Shown here: positions 6,962 to 14,977 of the stretch, in pieces
Layout: the number at the start of each line of letters is the position of its first letter
Numbering within the stretch: position 1 is the first letter of the stretch
Origin: LDYB01 sp037442385
GTDB lineage: Bacteria > Armatimonadota > Fimbriimonadia > Fimbriimonadales > GBS-DC
DNA length: 23,101 nucleotides
Reading direction: 5' to 3'
Assembly: GCA_037442385.1 (NCBI GenBank)
Contig: JBBIQJ010000018.1
Location: 1-23,101 of the forward strand
Made by a program: the position numbers and the translations under genes
Notes under the pieces: model-generated
What the model was told of the DNA's origin: nothing
Seen by the model: the letters and a program-made list of their open reading frames with translations, nothing else
The model's database searches: none

Positions 6962-8299
6962 ATGCGTGCTGACGAGCCGAACGGATACGATGCCGTTGTT
7001 TTAGGGGCTGGCCTTGCAGGGCTTTATGCGGCGTATCTCCTTCAGAAGCAGGGATATTCGGTCTGTATTTTAGAGGCACGGGAGCGCGTTGGGGGGCGCG
7101 TGGCAACATGGCAGCCTCCCGATACGAGTCAGCATGGCGAGCTGGGCGCGGAGTTTATCGACTCCAATCATCACCGCCTGTTGAATCTGGCGCGCACGCT
7201 GGGGCTAACCACCGGCGAACGCCCCGATTTCTGGGGTCTCACTCCCTCTCGTGCTGTCGGGCGAGCCGCGCATCAGGCGTGGCGCCGATTCTGGGCAGGA
7301 GTTCTGAACAAGCTTGCGCCCCAGATTCCTGAACCCATTGCCCCCTGGAGGGCGCCCGAAACGGTGCGTGCGCTGGACTTTCGCACGATGCGCGACTGGG
7401 CAGAAGAGCAGGGTCTCTGGCAGGCAGGCGAGCCGCTGTTCCGCCGCTACACCCGCAACCTGGAGGCTGCCGAGCCAGAGCAGGTCTCTATGTGCAGCCT
7501 TGTGGCGCAGGAACGGTTCTATGGCAAGGGCGTGGAACTGGGCGCGTTCCGAATTGTGGAAGGCACAAAAAGCCTCCCGATGGCGCTGGCGCAGCACCTG
7601 ATGGCGCACGGCGTCTCGCTGCAGCTGAGCGCGGTGGTGGAGAAAGTGGTTCAGGAGCCGTCGGGTGTGCGAGTTCACTATCGCCAGTCGGGGCAAGTGC
7701 GCACCGTTTATGCCCGTGATGCGGTCGTGGCGCTCCCCTTCCGCATCCTCTCCCAGATAGAGTGGGCGCCGCCGCTGAGCGCGGCGCGACAGGAGGCGCT
7801 CGCGCTGGCGGGCGCGGGGCAGGTCGTGCGCACGCTGATTCTGTTCCGCACCCGATTCTGGCGCCAGAACGCGCCGCGCCGAATCGCCCATAACCCCGAC
7901 ATCTCCGCTCTCTGGGAAGAGACCGATGGCATGCCAGGCAAAACGGGAATCCTCTCTTTCTGGGTAGGGGGCGACCCCGCCCGCAAATGGGCAGCGCGCC
8001 CCCCACAGGCGCGAATTGAAAGCTGCTTGCAGGTGCTGGAGATGATGTATCCCGGCTGTCGCTCCGAGTTTCTGCATGCCGTAAGTTATGCGTGGGGCGC
8101 TGACCCCTTTGCTCAGCACGCCTATGTCTATCACGCGCCGGGCTATCTCACGCAGGCGCTCCCCCTGCTACGCGAACCCGAAGGACGCCTCTACTTCGCA
8201 GGTGACTACCTTAGCCTCTTCGTGGGCTACATGGAAGGCGCTTTAGAAAGCGCAGAAAGCGCCGTTCATGCCCTGCTTGCAAGGTACAATTCCCCCTGA
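6962..8299 (+). CDS. FAD-dependent amine oxidase-like oxidoreductase
   Basis: A 445-residue flavoprotein of the amino_oxidase family (monoamine oxidase/protoporphyrinogen oxidase superfamily). The FAD-binding Rossmann motif GAGLAG occupies residues 15-20, followed by ILEARERVGGRVATW, where the Glu binds the ribose and the RxGGR motif contacts the pyrophosphate. GELGAEFID matches the family's substrate-side conserved stretch. The C-terminus carries RLYFAGDYLSLFVGYMEGAL (about 410-430), the second FAD motif, and a helix placing flavin. No signal peptide is seen, so it is probably cytosolic. Substrate cannot be read from the sequence; an amine, polyamine or carotenoid-like substrate are all possible. 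Its stop overlaps the next gene's start (TGATG), so it heads a run with the thioesterase, prmA and rsmE. Confidence 0.85.
   Translation: MRADEPNGYDAVVLGAGLAGLYAAYLLQKQGYSVCILEARERVGGRVATWQPPDTSQHGELGAEFIDSNHHRLLNLARTLGLTTGERPDFWGLTPSRAVGRAAHQAWRRFWAGVLNKLAPQIPEPIAPWRAPETVRALDFRTMRDWAEEQGLWQAGEPLFRRYTRNLEAAEPEQVSMCSLVAQERFYGKGVELGAFRIVEGTKSLPMALAQHLMAHGVSLQLSAVVEKVVQEPSGVRVHYRQSGQVRTVYARDAVVALPFRILSQIEWAPPLSAARQEALALAGAGQVVRTLILFRTRFWRQNAPRRIAHNPDISALWEETDGMPGKTGILSFWVGGDPARKWAARPPQARIESCLQVLEMMYPGCRSEFLHAVSYAWGADPFAQHAYVYHAPGYLTQALPLLREPEGRLYFAGDYLSLFVGYMEGALESAESAVHALLARYNSP
8285..8290 (+). promoter_or_regulatory. -10 element of the thioesterase gene, inside the upstream coding sequence
   Basis: AGGTACAAT lies in the last codons of the FAD oxidoreductase gene and ends 8 nt before the thioesterase ATG at 8299. 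A leaderless internal transcript is predicted; TGATG coupling to the upstream gene is the alternative route of expression. Confidence 0.45.
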
Positions 8300-8793
8300 T
8301 GGAAGCACGAACCCCAGCAGAAACCGAGGTCGTCCTGACCCAGATGATGAACCCCGAACACGCCAACCCTCTGGGGAATGTGCATGGCGGCTGGATTCTG
8401 AAGTTGATTGATGAAGCGGGCGGGATTGTCGCCTCGCGCCATGCGCGTGCCCCAGCCGTAACGGTTGAAATCGACTCTGTCAGTTTCTGTCAGCCCGTGC
8501 ATGTGGGCAATCTGGTGCATGTGCGGGCACGGATTACCCGCTCATGGCGCACCTCGATGGAAATTGAGGCGGTGGTGGAGGCGGAGAACCTGCTCACAGG
8601 CGAGCGGCGCGTAACCTCGGTGGCGTACCTGGTGTATGTCGCGCTGGATTCTTCAGGGCGCCCAACGCCTGTGCCTCCCGTACTACCCCAGACCGAGGAG
8701 GAGCGCCTCAAGTGGGAGCAGGCAGACCAGCGCCGCGCCGAACGCCTCGCCCGCCGCGAAGAGGCGCGCCAGCAACTTGCCAACAAGGTATAA
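8299..8793 (+). CDS. Acyl-CoA thioesterase, hotdog fold (YciA/ACOT type)
   Basis: A 164-residue single hotdog domain that would hydrolyse acyl-CoA to free acid and CoA in the cytosol. The core NPLGNVHGGWILKLIDEAGG (residues 23-42) matches the conserved segment of the acyl-CoA hydrolase family, with N23 and D38 as the likely catalytic-site residues. It is followed by VTVEIDSVSFCQPVHVGNLV and by MEIEAVVEAENLLTGERRVT with a terminal strand. Residues about 136-164 form a strongly charged helical tail rich in Arg and Glu outside the fold. The start overlaps the upstream stop by one base. The TAA stop is contained in the TATAAT -10 of prmA. Chain-length preference is unknown. Confidence 0.88.
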   Translation: MEARTPAETEVVLTQMMNPEHANPLGNVHGGWILKLIDEAGGIVASRHARAPAVTVEIDSVSFCQPVHVGNLVHVRARITRSWRTSMEIEAVVEAENLLTGERRVTSVAYLVYVALDSSGRPTPVPPVLPQTEEERLKWEQADQRRAERLARREEARQQLANKV

Positions 8794-8794
8794 T
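8789..8794 (+). promoter_or_regulatory. -10 element of prmA containing the upstream stop codon
   Basis: AGGTATAAT is a consensus -10; bases 8791-8793 of it are the TAA stop of the thioesterase gene. Seven nt later comes the GTG start of prmA at 8802. No Shine-Dalgarno sequence is available there, so leaderless translation is predicted. Confidence 0.6.
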
Positions 8795-8801
8795 CTCCGC
8801 C

Positions 8802-9668
8802 GTGCAGGACGAACGCTGGCTCAGCATCGAGGTCATCGCCCCGCCTCAGGTGTGGGACACCGTGGCGGCAGTGATGATTGAGTCGGGTTGCACGGGCGTC
8901 CAGCTGTGCGACAAGCCGCCCCGCCTTGTGGGCTACCTGCCGGAAACGGAGGAGGATCGCGTCGTCGCCCTTCAAGAAAAGCTGAACCAGCTCCCGCAGT
9001 TTGACCTACCCCCCATCAGCGCGGTGCAAATTCAAGCCATCACCGAAAAAGATTGGCACACCCTCTGGCGACGCCACTTCCGCAGCCGCAAGTTCGGGCA
9101 ACGCCTGCGCGTGCAACCCTCATGGAGTAAACGCAAACCCGCCCCCAACGAGCAAACGATCCTGTTAGACCCCGGGCTGGCGTTTGGCACAGGCGGACAC
9201 CCCACCACGGCGCTGTGCCTGGAAATGATTGACCAATGGCTCCAGCCCGGCATGCATGTGCTGGACATGGGCACTGGGACGGGCATTCTGGCAATAGCCT
9301 GCGCCAAGCTCGGAGCCGCCCGCGTGCTGGCGATTGACAATGACCCGCTCTCGGTTCAGATTGCGCAGGAGAACGTGCAACGCAACGGGGTGAGCAACTC
9401 TGTTTCGGTACAACTGCACGACCACTGGAACGACCTGAACGAGACCTTCGATTTCATCGTGTGCAACATTATCAGCACCTTCCACATTGCGAACGCGCCG
9501 ACCCTGCCGCCCCTGCTTGTGCCCGGAGGCTACTATCTGGCGTCTGGCGTGATTGGGCGCAACTGGCGCGAAGTGCGCGATGCGTTGCTTGCGGAAGGGC
9601 TGACTCTGGTGGAGTTTCGTAAGCGTCGCACATGGACTGCCAGCCTGTTCCAGAAACCCGCGAACTGA
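8802..9668 (+). CDS. prmA: Ribosomal protein L11 methyltransferase
   Basis: A 288-residue SAM-dependent methyltransferase that trimethylates ribosomal protein L11. The open frame extends upstream to 8712 over the thioesterase gene, but the family N-terminus (WLSIEVIAPPQVWDTVAAV) begins at the GTG at 8802, just after a consensus -10, so that start is chosen. The N-terminal ferredoxin-like substrate domain covers about residues 1-80. DPGLAFGTGGHPTT starts at D123 and is the PrmA signature. DMGTGTGILAIACAKLGA (from D155) is SAM motif I, and FDFIVCNII is the motif IV region. The 3' end overlaps rsmE by 37 bp; a prmA-rsmE pair is a common bacterial arrangement, supporting both calls. Confidence 0.92.
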   Translation: MQDERWLSIEVIAPPQVWDTVAAVMIESGCTGVQLCDKPPRLVGYLPETEEDRVVALQEKLNQLPQFDLPPISAVQIQAITEKDWHTLWRRHFRSRKFGQRLRVQPSWSKRKPAPNEQTILLDPGLAFGTGGHPTTALCLEMIDQWLQPGMHVLDMGTGTGILAIACAKLGAARVLAIDNDPLSVQIAQENVQRNGVSNSVSVQLHDHWNDLNETFDFIVCNIISTFHIANAPTLPPLLVPGGYYLASGVIGRNWREVRDALLAEGLTLVEFRKRRTWTASLFQKPAN

Positions 9669-10408
9669 GCCCGCGCGCCCTGCCGCGATTTTTTGTATCG
9701 CCTGCCACCCTGCAGGAGGGCGCTTTACCCCCCGCCATAGCGCACCAGGTGGCTCATGTGCTACGCCTGCGACCGGGCGACCGAATCTGCCTGCTGGACG
9801 GCGCAGGCGACGCATGGATTGCCCAGCTGGGCGAGCACGGGCAGTTTCGGCTGCTTCAACGGTCTCCCCTCGCCACCGAGCCGCCGCTGGAGGTGGTGCT
9901 GTTGCAGGCGCTCGTGCGCAACGAGAAGCTGGAGCAGGCGATACGGCTGAGCGTCCAGGGCGGCGTCTCGGCAGTCTGGATTGCCCCCAGCCAGCGATCG
10001 GTGGTGAAGTTAGAGGCGTCTAAACAACGCGCCCGACAGGAACGCTGGCAAAAAATCGCCGCCGAAGAAGCGGAACTCGCCTGCCGGGCGCGGTTGCCTC
10101 GAATTCGCCTTTTTGAGCACTGGTGGGAGGCGTTTGAGGCGTTGCCCAGACCCATCCTCGTGCTGGACGAGTGGGAACACACGCCCCTGCTGAGCGCGCT
10201 CCTGCGCGAGTGGCAGGCAGGCGGTGGAACCTCGCTCCAGTCGCTGGCGCTGGTGGTCGGTCCCGAAGGCGGGTTCAGCCCCGAAGAGCGCGCTCGCATG
10301 GCGCAAAGCGAATCGGTTCACACGGTTTCCCTGGGAGCGCGGGTGCTGCGCACAGAGAGCGCGGGATTTTACGCGCTGGCACAGCTCTGGGCATGCTGGG
10401 AGGGCTAA
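9632..10408 (+). CDS. rsmE: 16S rRNA (uracil(1498)-N3)-methyltransferase
   Basis: A 258-residue SPOUT-class methyltransferase that makes m3U at position 1498 of 16S rRNA. The N-terminal PUA-like region runs from PRFFVSPATLQEGALP through HVLRLRPGDRICLLDGAG. LLQALVRNEKLEQAIRLSVQGGVSAVW begins the knot domain. The SAM-binding trefoil knot is formed by LVVGPEGGFSPEER (G210 onward) and SLGARVLRTESAGFYAL near the C-terminus. The chosen ATG overlaps prmA by 37 bp; a start nearer the prmA stop is possible, because the first 12 or so residues are not conserved. The gene ends tail-to-tail with the Uma2-family gene, with a 4-bp overlap if that gene's frame is restored. Confidence 0.92.
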   Translation: MDCQPVPETRELSPRALPRFFVSPATLQEGALPPAIAHQVAHVLRLRPGDRICLLDGAGDAWIAQLGEHGQFRLLQRSPLATEPPLEVVLLQALVRNEKLEQAIRLSVQGGVSAVWIAPSQRSVVKLEASKQRARQERWQKIAAEEAELACRARLPRIRLFEHWWEAFEALPRPILVLDEWEHTPLLSALLREWQAGGGTSLQSLALVVGPEGGFSPEERARMAQSESVHTVSLGARVLRTESAGFYALAQLWACWEG

Positions 10409-11045
10409 ACGAGACCCCACGCCCCCAACACTTTGGGCAGGGGTGGTTGCTCCCAGAGCCATGCCACCCCAATCCAGAATCGGGCAGCACCTGACTGCGA
10501 TAAACACCCTGTGAGCCGCTGAAAACCACCTGATAGACCCCCTGCGCATTCAGCTGGGCGAACTCTGCCTGCTGGCGTTCGGGGTCTATAATCCAGTATT
10601 CGGGCACGCCCGCCGCCTCGTACTCATAAAACTTCTCGCCGCGATCGGTGGCGCGCCTGCCTGCGCTCACAATCTCCACCACCAAATCGGGCGCGCCCTC
10701 AAAATACTGCTCCTGCAAGCGTTCCCGATGCTCGTTCAGCACCGCAATCAGATCGGGTTCTCGCAAAACTGGCTCGCCCTCAGGGGTCGTCAGGCGAATC
10801 AGGAACGGGGGCGGCAACACCTCCCCAATCGGGTGATAGTCCAGCCACGACGCGATAATTCGGTAGAGGAACCCATTACATCGCTGATGCGCACGGGATG
10901 CAGGCATCTTCGGCACTACCTTGCCCCCCCCCACCCATTCGGCGTGGGTATCTTCATCCGCCTCTTTGAGGAACTCTTCGTGGCGAAGGGCTGCTTCTGA
11001 AAGCGCCATTTTGCCTTTGACACGCTCTGCCATGACGCTTGCCAC
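10405..11045 (-). pseudogene. Uma2-family (DUF820) putative PD-(D/E)XK endonuclease, frameshifted near its C-terminus
   Basis: The protein starts at the GTG at 11045 and reads as a typical Uma2 domain: HEEFLKEADEDTHAEWVGGG, ASRAHQRCNGFLYRII, a central REPDLIAV, PDLVVEIVS and RGEKFYEYEAAGVPEYWIID. D98, E124 and K138 are the candidate nuclease residues. After VYRSQVLP the frame is lost at about 10480. Adding one G there restores GFWIGVAWLWEQPPLPKVL and a stop at 10405, the normal Uma2 ending, about 213 residues in all. As read, the frame instead runs on antisense through rsmE to 10275. The catalytic core is before the break, so the product might still fold partly. Uma2 proteins often occur as many scattered copies per genome and their role is unknown. 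The break may be a sequence error. Confidence 0.8.
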
Positions 11046-11053
11046 CTGTTAGA

Positions 11054-11085
11054 AGGATACCCCACAGCGGCCTGTGAGGTATCCT
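11054..11085. promoter_or_regulatory. Symmetric divergent promoter in an inverted repeat
   Basis: AGGATACC (11054-11061) and GGTATCCT (11078-11085) are perfect inverted arms. Inside them CACAG (11063-11067) pairs with CTGTG (11072-11076) around CGGC. Each outer arm supplies a TATCCT -10 reading outward. One ends 8 nt before the GTG at 11045 (minus), the other 9 nt before the ATG at 11095 (plus). Both genes would be leaderless and driven from one palindrome, which might also be a repressor site. No -35 boxes are evident. Confidence 0.55.
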
Positions 11086-11094
11086 CTTGAGCAT

Positions 11095-12423
11095 ATGGAA
11101 CGAGCCGTTTCCACACGCGTGTTGTTCTGGCTATGGCTTCCCTTGGCGCTTAGTTTCACCTTGATGATGATGGAATCGCCCGCCACAAACGCGATTCTCA
11201 GCCGTTTTCCCGATTCGGCGACCCATCTCGCAGGGTTTGGCGCGGCGCTGGGGCTGTCGCTCCTGATAGAAAGCCCCGTAATTATGCTCCTTGCAACGGC
11301 GATTGCGCTGGTGCAGGGACGCGAGTCGTTTCTGATGTTGATGCGCTTCGTGCTATTGCTGATTGGCGGGTTGACCCTGCTCACCGCACTGATTGCGTTC
11401 ACCCCCCTGTATGATGGGATTGCGTTCCACCTGATGGGACTGCCGCCCGCGGTAGGCGAGGCAGGACGGAGCGCGATGCGGGTCATGTTGCTCTGGACCG
11501 CCCTGATTGGCTGGCGTCGGTTTCTGCAGGGTGTGCTGGTACGCTCCGGCGGCGCCCGCTTCGTGACCTGGGGCACCGGGATACGGCTTTTGAGCATCCT
11601 GACCGTCGGTCTGGCGCTCCTGTGGTGGAACCACCTGCCCGGCGCAGTGGTGGGAGCGCTGATGGTGATGACGGGAGTCTTTGTGGAGGCGGTCGTTACG
11701 ACGCTGTTCGCCTACCCCATACTACGCGAGCGCGTCCTGACCGTGCATGAAGAGACGCCCTCCCTGACGCTTCGCGCCATCTGGCGGTTTCACCTGCCGC
11801 TGGCGCTGACCACCTTGCTGACCCTGCTGGTGCATCCGATTACGGCGAGCGCGCTCGCGCGCATGCCCGAACCTAAAATTACGCTCGCGTCGTGGACGGT
11901 GGTGTTCGGCTCGTTGCTAATTGTACGCAGCTGGGGACTAGCGCTCCAGGAAGCAACGGTGGCAGCCCTGCAACAGGGCGTCCCGATGGATACGCTCAGG
12001 CGGTTTACGCTCTGGGTCGCGCTGGGCACGACGGGATTCCTCGCAGGGGTGGTGTTCACCCCGTTGCTCACCCTGTTCACCGACAAGGTGCTGGCGCTGG
12101 CGCCCGAGCTGACGCCCGTGCGCTATGGCATTCTGCTCTGCCTGCCCCTGCCTGCGCTGACCGCGATTGGCTCCACTCTGCGCGGCGTGCTGATCCTGCG
12201 CAGGCAAACGCCCACGGTTTATCGTGGCATGGCGCTGAACCTGCTGGTGAACGCAGGATTGTTGTTCGGGGGTGCATGGCTTACCGGGAGCTGGAGCCAG
12301 CACGGCGCGTATGTGGGACTCACCGTGGGCACGCTGGCTTTTCAGATAGCATCGCTCGCGGAAATTGCCTATCTGGGAGCGCACGCCACGCGGCGTGCGC
12401 CCCTCGGCGAAACGGTCCCCTGA
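11095..12423 (+). CDS. 12-TM membrane protein, ANKH-like / MOP-flippase superfamily transporter
   Basis: A 442-residue, very hydrophobic protein with about 12 predicted membrane segments and a pseudo-repeat of two six-helix halves, as in MATE/MurJ-type (MOP) transporters. The first helices contain LPLALSFTLMMMESPATNAI and GAALGLSLLIESPVIMLLAT. These resemble what I recall of ANKH (progressive ankylosis) relatives, in which the ESP element of helix 2 is conserved. The second half has FHLPLALTTLLTLLVHPITA, echoing helix 1. The ATG at 11095 is chosen over 11074 because 11074 lies inside the palindromic promoter. No Shine-Dalgarno sequence precedes it. The substrate is unknown; lipid-linked or organic-anion export are possibilities only. 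Gene neighbours give no hint. Membrane location is firm, family less so. Confidence 0.65.
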   Translation: MERAVSTRVLFWLWLPLALSFTLMMMESPATNAILSRFPDSATHLAGFGAALGLSLLIESPVIMLLATAIALVQGRESFLMLMRFVLLLIGGLTLLTALIAFTPLYDGIAFHLMGLPPAVGEAGRSAMRVMLLWTALIGWRRFLQGVLVRSGGARFVTWGTGIRLLSILTVGLALLWWNHLPGAVVGALMVMTGVFVEAVVTTLFAYPILRERVLTVHEETPSLTLRAIWRFHLPLALTTLLTLLVHPITASALARMPEPKITLASWTVVFGSLLIVRSWGLALQEATVAALQQGVPMDTLRRFTLWVALGTTGFLAGVVFTPLLTLFTDKVLALAPELTPVRYGILLCLPLPALTAIGSTLRGVLILRRQTPTVYRGMALNLLVNAGLLFGGAWLTGSWSQHGAYVGLTVGTLAFQIASLAEIAYLGAHATRRAPLGETVP

Positions 12424-12438
12424 AAAAACGGCTCTGCT

Positions 12439-12489
12439 ACAGGGGCAGGGGTGCAGGCACTATACTCTAATCCTTCACCCCGCTCCTGT
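12439..12489. terminator. Imperfect hairpin between convergent genes, possible bidirectional terminator
   Basis: The arm at 12439-12457 (ACAGGGGCAGGGGTGCAGG) pairs with 12472-12489 (CCTTCACCCCGCTCCTGT) with one bulge and two non-Watson-Crick positions, around a 14-nt loop. It lies in the 94-bp gap between the ANKH-like gene and the convergent minus-strand gene ending at 12518. On the minus strand a T6 run follows some 10 nt later; on the plus strand there is no T-tract. Confidence 0.45.
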
Positions 12490-12517
12490 GCTGGATGATA
12501 AGGGGTACTCTCGCAGC

Positions 12518-13501
12518 CTACCTGTCCAGTATTCTCAGCTCGTACACTCCAGGCAGCCGCACGAACATCTCTTCAGTATCCAATCTGCGAGTAGCGGAAA
12601 ACCATATTCGCCCGTCTGGAAACACCTCCAGCGTATCTCCTCCCCACCCCAAGCCGAAACTTAGCGACGAATCAAATCGCTCCAGCACCCCGCCCGACCC
12701 ACTCAGGGGAATTATCCATCGGGTCTGATGACTATCCGTACACGCCAGCCACGAGCGGAGGCTTTCTGACTGCCGATACCAGTAAAAGTGTGTTTGACTG
12801 TCCACACCTACCAGGCGCCATGCAGGGCTTTTCATATCTTGCGGCGGTTTCACTTTCTGAAAGCTTGAGCCGCTCACCTCCCCACTCACATAGAGCCGCC
12901 TTTTTTCAGAATCAAAAGCAACCCCTGTTACCCCCTGCCATTTCCGCTTGAGCTGTCCCTGCAGCGAAAAAGCAAGCAGGTCACCCCGACCACCATAGGA
13001 ATAAACCAGCAAGGTCTGTTCATCCAGCAGTCGCATCCAGAGCGGTGGCGCGGCGGGAACCCCCAGGGCTTTGCCCCCTTCTCTTCGCTCCCCAATAGCC
13101 GTCTCTTGCAAACGACGCCCCTCTGGAGAAAGTATCACAAGCCTGTCGCCTGACTCATGGGAAACTATCAGCAGAAGTCGCGACGCGCTCCCACGAGTGA
13201 TACCTCTCACGGAGCCGTTGGTCTGGTAGATAACCGATGTTTTTTGAGCCGATAAGTCAATTTTGAGCAGGTACGCCTGTTCCGGGCGCGTGGAACGGGT
13301 GGCGAAGTAAAGGGTGTTCCGAATCGTTGTGAAGCAGGTGCCCACACCGTCGATCTCGATATAAACACGGTGAGGCGTCCTTCCCGTTTCTCCTTGCCAG
13401 ACGGTTCGTATAACCGTCTTCGGCTGCTTCTCTGACATGATTCCACCAGGCACTGTGGTCCAGCGAGCTTGCAGGGCTGCGCTTCTTTCCGAAGCCTCCA
13501 C
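12518..13501 (-). CDS. Uncharacterised beta-propeller-like protein
   Basis: I do not recognise a named family. Up to 327 residues are encoded, mostly alternating short beta-strand-like stretches with repeated patterns such as YFATRSTRPEQAYLLKIDL, RLVILSPEGRRLQ, LLAFSLQGQLKRKW and GGDTLEVFPDGRIWFSATRR. These suggest a WD40/NHL-like propeller. It has no signal peptide, membrane span or catalytic motif. The start is uncertain. GTG at 13501 sits directly after the moeB-like stop (TGAGGTG), implying translational coupling. An ATG at 13438 (protein MSEKQPKTVIRT...) follows GGTGGAATC and is a plausible alternative, 306 residues. It is the last gene of a minus-strand operon with the MoaD-E1-rhodanese fusion. 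The product could be an accessory or unrelated cytosolic protein. Confidence 0.7.
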   Translation of the reverse strand: MEASERSAALQARWTTVPGGIMSEKQPKTVIRTVWQGETGRTPHRVYIEIDGVGTCFTTIRNTLYFATRSTRPEQAYLLKIDLSAQKTSVIYQTNGSVRGITRGSASRLLLIVSHESGDRLVILSPEGRRLQETAIGERREGGKALGVPAAPPLWMRLLDEQTLLVYSYGGRGDLLAFSLQGQLKRKWQGVTGVAFDSEKRRLYVSGEVSGSSFQKVKPPQDMKSPAWRLVGVDSQTHFYWYRQSESLRSWLACTDSHQTRWIIPLSGSGGVLERFDSSLSFGLGWGGDTLEVFPDGRIWFSATRRLDTEEMFVRLPGVYELRILDR

Positions 13502-13502
13502 C

Positions 13503-14975
13503 TCAATATACTGGAATGCTGGGGTCTACCTCCTGCGCGTAGCTGTTGACGCCGCCGACCAGGTTTTTGACCTTGCCGAATCCCATCGTCTGGAGCAGAC
13601 GCGTAATCTGCGCGCTCCGCCCTCCTGACCGACAGACCACCACAATCTCATCGGCAGGGTTCAGCTCATGCACGCGCTCCAGCACCGCGCCCATGGGGAT
13701 ATGTCGAAACGGATATGGCAAACGACTGATTTCTAGCTCGAACGGCTCGCGCACATCCAGAATCACCAGCGGCTCGCCGCGCTCCAGTCGCTCCTTGAGC
13801 TGGACAGGCGTGATGCAGGGCAGCCCCTCCGTCTCCACAGGCGTCTCTTCCCCACGCACGCCACAAAACTCCGCGTAATCGATCAGCTCGCGCACGGTGG
13901 GGTTCTCGCCGCACACGGGGCAGTTGGGGTCCTTACGCAGTTTCAGCTCGCGCCACCGCATTTGCAAAGCGTCCAGCAGTAGCAGGCGTCCAATCAGCGG
14001 CTCGCCCACGCCCAGAATCAGCTTGATGGTCTCAGTCGCCTGCACCAGCCCAATCAAGCCGGGCAGGATTCCCAGCACGCCACCCTCCGCGCAGCTCGGC
14101 ACAAGTCCAGGGGGCGGCGGCTCCGGATAGAGACAGCGGTAGCAGGGTCCATGCGACGCCCAGAACACCGACGCCTGCCCCTCAAAGCGGAAGATACTGC
14201 CGTACACATTCGGCTTCCCCAGCAGCACGCAGGCGTCGTTCACCAGATAGCGCGTCGGGAAGTTGTCCGTGCCGTCCACGATGACATCGAAATCGCGCAT
14301 GATGTCCAATGCGTTCTCGGAGGTGAGGCGCGTCTCGAAGGGGATGACCGATACATGCGGGTTGATGTCTCGAATCTTCTCCATCGCCGACTGGAGCTTG
14401 GGCTTGCCCACATCGGAGGTGAAATGAATCACCTGCCGCTGGAGGTTGGAATAGTCCACCACATCGAAGTCCACCAGTCCAATCGTGCCCACACCGGCGG
14501 CGGCAAGGTAGAGCGCGAGGGGCGACCCCAACCCACCCGTGCCAATCAGCAGCACGCGCGCCGCTTTGAGGCGCTTCTGTCCCTCCATCGTGACTTCGGG
14601 CATAATCAGGTGGCGACTGTAGCGCAGAACCTCTTCTTGTGAGAGCGTAATGGCTTGCAGACGCGCGTCGTCGATAACGCTCCGCACGCGCTCCTGCGTG
14701 CCCACACCCCCTGCCACCGAGGGCACAATCATCAGTTCCGCCTCGGGCGCGAGGGGCGTCTCCAGCCCCTGGAGGTGGCGTACATCCTCCTCGCCCATGT
14801 AGAGGTTCACATAGCTGCGCAACTGCCCCTGCTCGTTGAACAGGTGCGGGTGCAGCTTGGGGTAGGTCTCCACCAGTTTCTGGATTGCCTCCCCCACGGT
14901 GCGGGCATCCACACTCAGTTTCGCCTGTTGATCCGTAAACACACGCAACGCTGTTGGGATAAAAATGGTTGGCAT
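13503..14975 (-). CDS. MoaD/ThiS-like carrier - MoeB/ThiF adenylyltransferase - rhodanese fusion
   Basis: A 490-residue three-part protein. Residues 1-90 are a ubiquitin-fold sulfur carrier (MPTIFIPTALRVFTDQQAKL ... ELMIVPSVAGG), with the diglycine at 89-90 followed directly by further protein. Residues about 115-355 are an E1-like adenylyltransferase: RYSRHLIMPEV, ATP-binding GTGGLGSPLA (from G145), DGTDNFPTRYLVND, PSCAEGGVLGILPG with C295, and zinc ligands C278, C281, C352 and C355. Residues about 385-490 are a rhodanese with C448 in CRSGGRS. This is MoeZ/MoeBR with its CysO/MoaD-like substrate attached, so it should adenylate and thiocarboxylate a carrier for cysteine, thiamin, molybdopterin or tRNA sulfur. 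AGGAGG at 14989-14984 is 8 nt from the ATG at 14975 but only 2 nt from the ATG at 14981, which overlaps the upstream stop; hence the start chosen. The final target pathway is unknown. Confidence 0.88.
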   Translation of the reverse strand: MPTIFIPTALRVFTDQQAKLSVDARTVGEAIQKLVETYPKLHPHLFNEQGQLRSYVNLYMGEEDVRHLQGLETPLAPEAELMIVPSVAGGVGTQERVRSVIDDARLQAITLSQEEVLRYSRHLIMPEVTMEGQKRLKAARVLLIGTGGLGSPLALYLAAAGVGTIGLVDFDVVDYSNLQRQVIHFTSDVGKPKLQSAMEKIRDINPHVSVIPFETRLTSENALDIMRDFDVIVDGTDNFPTRYLVNDACVLLGKPNVYGSIFRFEGQASVFWASHGPCYRCLYPEPPPPGLVPSCAEGGVLGILPGLIGLVQATETIKLILGVGEPLIGRLLLLDALQMRWRELKLRKDPNCPVCGENPTVRELIDYAEFCGVRGEETPVETEGLPCITPVQLKERLERGEPLVILDVREPFELEISRLPYPFRHIPMGAVLERVHELNPADEIVVVCRSGGRSAQITRLLQTMGFGKVKNLVGGVNSYAQEVDPSIPVY

Positions 14976-14977
14976 AG

